A stretch of DNA of 64,000 nt, taken from Acidimicrobiia bacterium. GTDB taxonomy: Bacteria; Actinomycetota; Acidimicrobiia; Spongiisociales; ZC4RG35. Both the position numbers and the translations under genes were made by a program. Where the stretch lies: positions 429,832 through 493,831 of the forward strand of contig JANQRA010000002.1 of NCBI GenBank assembly GCA_028284765.1, read 5' to 3'. Within the stretch, counting starts at the first letter, position 1; the number at the start of each line of letters is the position of its first letter. Positions 56,458-64,000 of the stretch are shown in pieces. Under the pieces are notes generated by a model, which worked only from the letters and a program-made list of their open reading frames with translations, made no database searches and was not told the origin of the DNA.

Positions 56458-57291
56458 GTGCCGCTCTACGGCGCTGTCGAGATCGGGGGCACCAAGACTG
56501 ACGTCGCCTTTGGCACGTCGATCGACGACCTGACAGAGCCGGTTCGCCTGCCAACCACTTCGCCTGGTGAAACTCTCCAACGGGTGATAGGCCTCCTCGC
56601 CGAGAAGGAGGTGGATGCTGTCGGAGTCGCAAGTTTCGGTCCGCTCGATCTCCGGGCAGGTGCCATCGCCAACACTCCTAAACCCGGATGGAGTGGGATC
56701 GCGATCCGTGAGCCGATCATCGACCACTTGGATGTGGGGGTCGTCGTCGATACGGACGTGAACGGTTCAGCCCTCGGCGAAGGTCGCTGGGGAGCGGCGA
56801 CGGACTATGACAACTACGGCTACGTCACGTTGGGCACCGGCATCGGAGCTGGCATCGTGGTCAACGGTCAGACGGTCAGTGCGAACAGTCATCCCGAAAC
56901 TGGACACATCAACGTCACGCGACACGCCGGAGACGATTTCCCAGGGGCCTGCCCATTTCACGGAGACTGTCTGGAAGGAATGGCGGCCGGACCTGCCCTC
57001 GAGGCGCGCTTCGGCGCACCGTCCGAATGGAAAGAAGAAGCGGTTGGGTTGGCAGCTTTTTACGTCGCTCAGTTGATGAGATCACTCATCTACGTGTCTG
57101 CGATTGATCTGGTGATCGTGGGCGGCGGAGTCAGCAAGAGTGCCGGTTTCCACGACCGGCTGCGAGAAGAGTCGGCAAGTGCTCTTGCGTCATATCCGTT
57201 CGCACGGGACATGCACAACTTGATTACCCCGCCGGGGCTCGGAGACCTATCCGGACTTGCCGGAGCCCTTGTCCTCGCTGGGTCGGCCTGA
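56458..57291 (+). CDS. ROK-family sugar kinase (fructokinase-like)
   Basis: A 277-residue ROK kinase. EIGGTKTDVAFG is the phosphate loop, DTDVNGSALGEGRWGAA the sugar site, TLGTGIGAGIVVNG the second loop. HPETGHINVTRH and CPFHGDCLEGMAAGPAL carry the His/Cys zinc ligands typical of ROK fructokinases. It follows Ku by zero spacing but is functionally closer to the nearby GH1 and sugar-uptake genes. GTG start at 56458. Confidence 0.88.
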   Translation: MPLYGAVEIGGTKTDVAFGTSIDDLTEPVRLPTTSPGETLQRVIGLLAEKEVDAVGVASFGPLDLRAGAIANTPKPGWSGIAIREPIIDHLDVGVVVDTDVNGSALGEGRWGAATDYDNYGYVTLGTGIGAGIVVNGQTVSANSHPETGHINVTRHAGDDFPGACPFHGDCLEGMAAGPALEARFGAPSEWKEEAVGLAAFYVAQLMRSLIYVSAIDLVIVGGGVSKSAGFHDRLREESASALASYPFARDMHNLITPPGLGDLSGLAGALVLAGSA

Positions 57292-58611
57292 TCAGCCCCT
57301 AAGTCGCTCGATCTCAGACCGGTACCAGTCGAAGCTGGCCTTCGGGGTCCGTTCCAGAGTGTCGCGGTCAACCCAGATCAGGCCAAACTTCTGGTCATAG
57401 CCCTGGGTCCATTCGATGTTGTCCATCAGCGACCACACGAAGTACCCATCTACTGGAGCGCCAGCAGCCCGGGCATCCACAACTGCTCGGACATGCGCTG
57501 CCAGATAGTCAATCCGTCGCTGATCGTGCACCACGCCATCGTCGTTGGGGCCATCGGAGAAACTCGCTCCGTTTTCTGTCACGACGAGCGAGGCCGGGGA
57601 GTACTCCTCGTGGAGATCAACCAGGTAGTCGCGGAGTCCGCCAGGATCGATGGCCCATCCCATTTCGGTATACCCGTCAGACGGATCAGGACCGGGGTCT
57701 ACCTCGGGATCATCCAGTTCCTCAGACCCGGCGGAAACAGGAAGTGTGGTGTAGTAGTTGAGTCCGAGGAAGTCGTTGGCTGTCGCGATCACTTCCATGT
57801 CCCCGACTTCGATCATCTCACCGGCATCGAGGCGGCCGAGGTCGGAGTACCGCCTCATGATGTCTTCGGGGTATCCGCGACCGTGCAACGGGTCGAAGAA
57901 CCATCGGTTCCTGAATCCATCGAAGACAACCGAGGCCCCTGCGTCGGCTGGGTCGTCCGACGCCGGACGAGCAGGACGGCAATCGATACCCGGCCCTACA
58001 GCCGCTTCTGACACCTCTCCCTTGATGGCACTCACTGCAAGGCCGTGACCGACTAGCAGGTGATGGCCAGCTCTAAGGGCAGAGTTCCAGTCGGTCAGGC
58101 CGGGAGCGAAGACGCCGTATAGGTGGCCCAGAAACGCCGCGACCCATGGTTCATTGATCGTGATCCAGTTCTTCACCCGATCACCGAGCCGTGCGGAGAC
58201 CACGCGGGCATAGTTTTCGAATTGGTGGACGATGTCGCGCGATACCCAACCACCGGACTCCTGGAGGTCTTGTGGCAGATCCCAGTGATAAAGGGTCGGC
58301 CACGGCTCGATGCCCCGCTCTACGAGACCATCGACCAATCGGTCATAGAAGCCAAGTCCGGCCGCGTTGACGTCCCCCGTCCCCTCGGGGAGGACCCTGG
58401 TCCAAGCGATCGAAAACCTGTACGCATCGACACCGAGGTAAGCGAGGAGGTCGAGGTCCTCTTCCAGCCGGTGGTAGTGGTCACAGGCCGGATCGGGACC
58501 GACGGGCGTCTTCCCGTCCGCATGGAAACGATCCCAGATCGACTCGCCTTTGCCGTCGGCGCGCGAGGCACCTTCTATCTGAAAGGCCGATGTGGCCACT
58601 CCCCATCTCAA
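57292..58611 (-). CDS. GH1 beta-glucosidase
   Basis: A 439-residue glycoside hydrolase family 1 enzyme. WGVATSAFQIEG starts the barrel, acid/base Glu154 is in WITINEPW, and the nucleophile is in VVTENG (about residue 346). It has no signal peptide, so it cleaves imported beta-glucosides in the cytoplasm. TTG start at 58611; TGATCA places its stop directly against the ROK stop. It follows the MalK-type gene and is probably cotranscribed. Confidence 0.94.
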   Translation of the reverse strand: MRWGVATSAFQIEGASRADGKGESIWDRFHADGKTPVGPDPACDHYHRLEEDLDLLAYLGVDAYRFSIAWTRVLPEGTGDVNAAGLGFYDRLVDGLVERGIEPWPTLYHWDLPQDLQESGGWVSRDIVHQFENYARVVSARLGDRVKNWITINEPWVAAFLGHLYGVFAPGLTDWNSALRAGHHLLVGHGLAVSAIKGEVSEAAVGPGIDCRPARPASDDPADAGASVVFDGFRNRWFFDPLHGRGYPEDIMRRYSDLGRLDAGEMIEVGDMEVIATANDFLGLNYYTTLPVSAGSEELDDPEVDPGPDPSDGYTEMGWAIDPGGLRDYLVDLHEEYSPASLVVTENGASFSDGPNDDGVVHDQRRIDYLAAHVRAVVDARAAGAPVDGYFVWSLMDNIEWTQGYDQKFGLIWVDRDTLERTPKASFDWYRSEIERLRG

Positions 58612-58624
58612 GTTGAGAGGAGAC

Positions 58625-59854
<1,230 letters not shown>

Positions 59855-60198
59855 TAAGACTCTCCTTCTAAACCTCTTGACTGAAGCTAGCGCAAAAACT
59901 CATCACGCGTCGCAGCTCACCGGTCGTGACTGATCACAACGCCCTCTCCGGGGCCGAGTTCTACCTGACCGCTCACCCGATCACGACATCGGGATCTGCG
60001 GTGGAAACGCGCGCATTGCCCGAACTGACAACCACGTTTGCGGGACAGCCGGACAGGTTCATCGAGCATCGGGCGAGAGTAGCGCCGGGCCAGTTCGCGG
60101 CATCGAACTTCGTCGATGCCATCAAAACCGGATTATGGTCAATCCGGCATTGGCTGCTCACTCGCGTGAGTGGCAATCCCGAGGAGGAAAGGAAACGA
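59855..60198. promoter_or_regulatory. Divergent 344-bp control region of the sugar locus
   Basis: No gene is credible here. Between the divergent ATPase and binding-protein genes it holds inverted repeats CCGGATT-ATGGTC-AATCCGG (60128-60147) and CTCAC-TCGC-GTGAG (60157-60170), candidates for a sugar-responsive repressor. A GGAGGAAAGG Shine-Dalgarno precedes the binding-protein ATG. An open frame reaching 59926 is not needed. Confidence 0.55.
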
Positions 60199-61542
60199 AT
60201 GAAATTCAAACGCCAATGGCTCATTGCGCTGCTGGCGGTGCTTGCACTCGTTATCTCTGCTTGTGCGTCTGAAGAAGGCGGCGGCGACGGAGATGGCACC
60301 ACCACTACGGAGGGTGCAAGTTCTGATCTTGAAGGAACCACTGTCACTGTCTTCTCGTCTGAAGACGGCACGGATGAGGCGACTGGTATCCAGGCTGCCC
60401 TGGATGTATTCGCAGAGCGCAACGGGATGACGATCACCCACACGGGTGCTCGTGACTTCTCGGACCAGATCAACGCCCAGGCCGCAGGTGGTAACCCACC
60501 TGATATCGCCATGTTCCCGCAGCCCGGCAAGGTCCTCGACTTTGCTGCTGAGGGCTTCTTGCTACCACTCCCGCAGGACGTCGATGACGCCGTGCGCCCA
60601 CAGTGGCCAGCTGGAACACTCGAGACCTACGAGTACGACGGTGGCACGTACGCGATTCAGGTGAAGACGGACTACAAGTCGATCGTTTGGTACAACACGC
60701 AAGTGTTCGCTGACGGTGGATACGAAGTTCCAACGTCACTTGACGCCCTGGTGGATCTCAGCAATCAGATGATTGCTGACGGCCAGACCCCGTGGTGTGT
60801 TGGTATCGAATCCGGCCCGGCAACGGGTTGGGTGTTCACCGACTGGATGGAAGACATGACACTGCGTCTGCAGGGTCCTGACTTCTACGACCAGTGGGTT
60901 TCCAACGAGATCCCCTTCGACGATCCGCGCGTCGTTGAGATCGGTCAGACGATCCTCGACATCTGGAACACAGAAGGCAACACCTACGCAGCCGGTGGCA
61001 CTATCGCCGCTACGGCGCACAGCGCCGACCACGGCCAGCCGCTTGCGGACGGAACTTGCGCCATGGTGCGTCAGGCTTCGTTCTTTGCAGCGTTCTTGCC
61101 CGAAGGCACGACGGTTGGTGACGACGGTGAGATCAACACCTTCTACTTCCCATCAGCCGACGACACTCAGCCGGTGTTGACCGCAGGTAACTCAGCGGGC
61201 GCATTCCGTGACGCACCAGAAGTCTGGGCAGTCATGGAGTACCTGGGCTCGACCGAGTACGCCGAAGAGCGTCAGAAGGCACAGAGAGCGAACAAGGGTG
61301 GAGGCGCATCAGGATTCCTGACCGCCAACCTCAACGTCGATCTCAGTCTGTGGGATCCGGTCGAGGCGGCATTCATCGACGTGTTGTCTACGGCCGACCC
61401 GGCCCGTTTCGACGGTTCTGACCTGATGCCGGCCGCAGTGGGCGCAGGCGCATTCTGGACCGAAGGAACCAGTGCTGTTAACGGTGATAAGTCCATCGAG
61501 GACGCCTTCGCCGCCATACAGGCTGTATACGCCGACAACTGA
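60199..61542 (+). CDS. Sugar ABC transporter substrate-binding lipoprotein
   Basis: A 447-residue binding protein. The signal peptide ends in LVISAC (lipidated Cys22), followed by a Gly/Thr linker (GGGDGDGTTTTEGASS) and an extracellular family 1 binding fold (IQAALDVFAERNGMTITHTGA; PPDIAMFPQPGKVLDFA). It resembles AglE-like alpha-glucoside binding proteins; the GH1 neighbour suggests a glucoside. ATG 60199 is chosen for the signal peptide and Shine-Dalgarno. Confidence 0.9.
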   Translation: MKFKRQWLIALLAVLALVISACASEEGGGDGDGTTTTEGASSDLEGTTVTVFSSEDGTDEATGIQAALDVFAERNGMTITHTGARDFSDQINAQAAGGNPPDIAMFPQPGKVLDFAAEGFLLPLPQDVDDAVRPQWPAGTLETYEYDGGTYAIQVKTDYKSIVWYNTQVFADGGYEVPTSLDALVDLSNQMIADGQTPWCVGIESGPATGWVFTDWMEDMTLRLQGPDFYDQWVSNEIPFDDPRVVEIGQTILDIWNTEGNTYAAGGTIAATAHSADHGQPLADGTCAMVRQASFFAAFLPEGTTVGDDGEINTFYFPSADDTQPVLTAGNSAGAFRDAPEVWAVMEYLGSTEYAEERQKAQRANKGGGASGFLTANLNVDLSLWDPVEAAFIDVLSTADPARFDGSDLMPAAVGAGAFWTEGTSAVNGDKSIEDAFAAIQAVYADN

Positions 61543-61569
61543 TCATCTAGCTCAGTTTGCAAACATCAG

Positions 61570-61605
61570 GAACCGGCCCGTCACACGGGCCGGTTCTTTT
61601 TGTTA
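61570..61605 (+). terminator. Intrinsic terminator between binding protein and permease
   Basis: GAACCGGCCCGT-CAC-ACGGGCCGGTTC forms a 12-bp stem followed by TTTTTGTT. It is the best intrinsic terminator in the window. Placed between the binding-protein gene and the permeases, it probably lets the binding protein be made in excess by partial termination. Confidence 0.9.
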
Positions 61606-61638
61606 GGTTTGCGCCACGCACCTGACGAGGAGGATTTG

Positions 61639-63588
61639 TTGGACCGCTTGATCGTGACCGTGGTTGGCATCGTCGCCACTATCGGAATCAGTGCGATCAT
61701 CTTCTACGGAGCCAACGCCCTCTTCGATCTGGCGGAGACGGAGTTCCCTTGGTTCAACACCGCCGTCGGCGCGATCTCTGCCTTGACAGTGTTCGGGATC
61801 CTCTGGGGCAACCGAATCCTGGCAACGCCAATCCTCGCCACTGTCATCGCAGTCGCGGTCGGAGCCGCAACCGGGTATGGCCTCGGCATCGTCAAAGACA
61901 AACGGACACGACTGTATGTGGGCCTCGGTGGAGGTCTGGCCCTCGGAGTCGTAGCGGGGGTCTTTGTCCGGTCTCCTTACTGGCCATCGATTGATCCAGT
62001 TGCTGCGATCATCGGCCTGGCGGTCGGTGGTGTGATCGGTTTCCTGCTGTGGTCCTTGACAGGACGCAAGCACGACCTGATGCCGAGACTGATGATCGGA
62101 CTCTCTCTCGGATGGCTACTAGGAGCGTGGCTGGCAGCTGACTTCGTCCTCAGCCTGGATGACGACGGCAACGTCACCCGGATCGAAGGTGGCGGAACTC
62201 AGGTCGAGGCGATCATCGCCGCCGCCGTGCTTGGCCTACTAGTGGGCGCTTGGATCGGATCGGTCCCATTCCCGGAGAAGATCCGGCGGGCCGAAATCAC
62301 CGAAGGCAGCCGCAAGTACATCTTCCTGGCTCCTGCCCTTCTGTTCGTCGTCGGCACTTTGGTAATCCCCCTCGCCCGAACCATCTGGCTCGGCTTCCTC
62401 ACAGGTACTCCAACCAACCTGGAGTGGACTGGTCTCACCAACTACGGAGACATCTTCACCGACCCGGGCATCATCAACTTCGAAAACTGGACCTCAATGT
62501 TCGAGAGTCGCTTGTTCTGGGGCGCAGTTGTCCTACTGATACTGGGCGTATTCCTTGGCCGGTGGATGGGACGGTCGGGCGGCACCGGCCTGGGCACCGG
62601 CTTCTATTTCGGCGCAGGCCCCCTGAGCCTCCTGACAGGCGGCGCAGTGTTGATCGGCTTCGCCATCTTCGTTGCGATCAGAGGCACGATCGCCAACAAC
62701 CTGTGGTGGATCTTCTCGGTGATCATCTTCTCAGTGTCGGTGGGCCTCGCGGTCGCCGTCCTTGCAGACCGCTCGAAAGGCGAGAACATCGCCAAGTCTC
62801 TGATCTTTCTGCCGATGGCGATCAGTTTCGTGGGCGCTTCGGTCATCTGGCGTCTCATGTATGTCGCTCGCCCGCCGGGTGATACTCAGACCGGTGTGTT
62901 CAACGCACTTTGGGTCAAGGTCGGCGAGTGGAGCAACTCGACTACGGCCAGCACCATCATCGTGGCAGCCATCGGCCTGGTAGTAGCGGGGCTGCTCTAT
63001 CTAGCTTGGCGGGGTTGGCAAGCAGACTCCAACGCAATCGCTGCCGGATCACTCGCCCTGGTCGTGCCGCTTGCGTGGCTCGCATATCGGTTCTTGGGTC
63101 CGGGTATCGGTGGCTTCACCACTAACTCCGCTGGCGAGGTCGTCGCCAATCCGGTGATCTTCATCCAGACCGCTCCGTGGAACAACTTCTGGATGATGGT
63201 GGTGTTGATCTGGATCCAAACCGGGTTTGCCATGGTCATCTTCTCCGCAGCCATCAAAGCAGTCCCCGAAGAGCTGCTCGAGGCAGCAAGGATCGACGGT
63301 GCCACCGAGTCCCAAACCTTCTGGAGAGTCACCATCCCGCAGATCTTCCCCACCATTGGAGTGGTGGTCACCACTCTCATCGTGACTGTTCTCAAGGTGT
63401 TCGACATTCCAAAGGTCATGACCAACGGCAACTTCGACACTCAGGTGTTGGCCAATGAGATGTGGGAGCGGGCGTTCACCCAGTTCAACTTCGGTTTGGG
63501 CTCGGCCGTAGCGGTCGTCCTCTTCATTGGCGTGCTGCCGGTGATGTTCATCAATATCCGTCGGATGCAGCGGGAGAGACTGGGATGA
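61639..63588 (+). CDS. Sugar ABC transporter permease with large membrane insertions
   Basis: A 649-residue permease, twice the usual 290-330. The transport core is typical of the MalF/UgpA type: YIFLAPALLFVVGTLVIPLARTIW, LIFLPMAISFVGASVIWRLMY and the EAA loop EELLEAARIDGATESQTFWRV. Extra membrane regions lie before the core (residues 1-220), inside it near 62515-62690, and near 62935-63110. The TTG at 61639 follows GAGGAGG; TTG 61636 is one codon earlier. It is coupled by ATGA to the second permease. Confidence 0.88.
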   Translation: MDRLIVTVVGIVATIGISAIIFYGANALFDLAETEFPWFNTAVGAISALTVFGILWGNRILATPILATVIAVAVGAATGYGLGIVKDKRTRLYVGLGGGLALGVVAGVFVRSPYWPSIDPVAAIIGLAVGGVIGFLLWSLTGRKHDLMPRLMIGLSLGWLLGAWLAADFVLSLDDDGNVTRIEGGGTQVEAIIAAAVLGLLVGAWIGSVPFPEKIRRAEITEGSRKYIFLAPALLFVVGTLVIPLARTIWLGFLTGTPTNLEWTGLTNYGDIFTDPGIINFENWTSMFESRLFWGAVVLLILGVFLGRWMGRSGGTGLGTGFYFGAGPLSLLTGGAVLIGFAIFVAIRGTIANNLWWIFSVIIFSVSVGLAVAVLADRSKGENIAKSLIFLPMAISFVGASVIWRLMYVARPPGDTQTGVFNALWVKVGEWSNSTTASTIIVAAIGLVVAGLLYLAWRGWQADSNAIAAGSLALVVPLAWLAYRFLGPGIGGFTTNSAGEVVANPVIFIQTAPWNNFWMMVVLIWIQTGFAMVIFSAAIKAVPEELLEAARIDGATESQTFWRVTIPQIFPTIGVVVTTLIVTVLKVFDIPKVMTNGNFDTQVLANEMWERAFTQFNFGLGSAVAVVLFIGVLPVMFINIRRMQRERLG

Positions 63589-64000
63589 CAGCCACCCAAG
63601 AGAAACCCACAACGACAGCCACCACAGGGAACGGCAAGCGGCCGCTGGGAAACCGAATCTATGGGTTCCTGCGATCCGTTCCGACGTGGGCGCTCTGGAT
63701 CCTGGTGATCTTGTGGACGATCCCGACCTTCAGCCTCTTCGTGAACTCGTTCCGGGAGCGTGACGCTCAGCGATCGAGCGGCTTCTGGAACGCCTGGCAG
63801 GACAACGCCAACGGTTTCGAGTTCCCGACGCTCAACAACTATCAGGAAGTCCTTTTCCCCGACGTCGGCGCCGGCTTGGGCAATGCCCTACTCAACTCGG
63901 CCTCGATTGCGATCGTCGCCACCATCATCCCAATCGCCATTGCAGCCTTCGCGGCGTACGCCTTTGCCTGGATCGAGTTCAGGGGTCGTGAGTGGATCTT
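63585..64000 (+). CDS. Sugar ABC transporter permease, MalG-type (partial)
   Basis: The first 138 codons of the partner permease. A Thr-rich cytoplasmic N-terminus is followed by a membrane helix (TWALWILVILWTIPTFSLFV) and a periplasmic loop (FPTLNNYQEVLFP). The first core helices come next (NALLNSASIAIVATIIPIAI). The rest, including the EAA loop, lies beyond the window. ATG overlaps the previous stop (ATGA). Confidence 0.9.
   Translation, partial: MTATQEKPTTTATTGNGKRPLGNRIYGFLRSVPTWALWILVILWTIPTFSLFVNSFRERDAQRSSGFWNAWQDNANGFEFPTLNNYQEVLFPDVGAGLGNALLNSASIAIVATIIPIAIAAFAAYAFAWIEFRGREWI

Noticed and set aside
59926-60198. N-terminal 91-codon extension of the sugar-binding protein
   Set aside because: It would bury the lipoprotein signal peptide; ATG 60199 has a strong Shine-Dalgarno.

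Overview
The window is GC-rich, densely packed bacterial chromosome. It encodes 62 supported protein genes (two cut by the window edges), one tRNA gene, and an unusually readable set of cis-regulatory sites. The best fit is an actinobacterium, probably Acidimicrobiia-like. Supporting signs are the order thrA-thrC-rho-rpmE-prfA-prmC-tsaC, ARG boxes of the actinobacterial type, a Rex-type operator before the ATP synthase operon, many GTG/TTG starts and ATGA/GTGA overlaps, and SLH-like repeats. No phylogenetic search was possible, so the class is an inference. No prophage, insertion sequence or CRISPR array was found.

Left part (1-18.1 kb). Phenylacetyl-CoA epoxidase genes paaA-paaB lie behind a perfect 20-bp TetR-type palindrome. 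Next comes a single-chain chorismate mutase/prephenate dehydratase/ACT/DAHP synthase fusion, preceded by a Phe-rich leader peptide and terminator, facing divergent tyrA. Secreted NTR-like and spondin-like proteins, a two-component system, an ABC-F ATPase and a DDAH/P-loop kinase pair follow. A clpP gene, a 16-residue-repeat protein and an SRPBCC-ArsR operon are marked by three copies of GCAACT-N4-RGTTGC. A PLP dehydratase/aminotransferase pair stands divergent to a CoxG-like/ATP-grasp pair, and then a CNNM/CorC membrane protein.

Middle (18.1-41 kb). typA is flanked on both sides by tandem double-hairpin modules. The complete ATP synthase operon atpZ-I-B-E-F-H-A-G-D-C follows on the minus strand. 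Its upstream region holds a Rex-type operator and a fourth GCAACT-N4-RGTTGC site. A CAP-domain/SLH-repeat surface protein is divergent. Further minus-strand genes are glyA, tsaC, prmC, a lipoprotein, prfA, a DUF1385 protein, rpmE, rho, thrC and a fused aspartokinase-homoserine dehydrogenase. No thrB lies in the expected position.

Arginine/proline block (39.9-52 kb). argJ is divergent from carA-carB-argC-argB-argD, and argR is divergent from argF, with proB-proA downstream. Two near-identical ARG boxes sit before carA and argF. CarB lacks the C-terminal allosteric domain.

Right part (52-64 kb). A small glycine-zipper membrane protein, a class III nucleotidyl cyclase and a nucleotidyltransferase-like protein form a tight operon. 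Then come an alpha/beta hydrolase, tRNA-Arg(CCG), a tandem hairpin repeat, an ASCH-wHTH protein divergent from Ku, a ROK sugar kinase, and a sugar uptake/hydrolysis locus (GH1 beta-glucosidase, MalK-type ATPase, binding lipoprotein, a greatly enlarged permease and a second permease cut by the window end).
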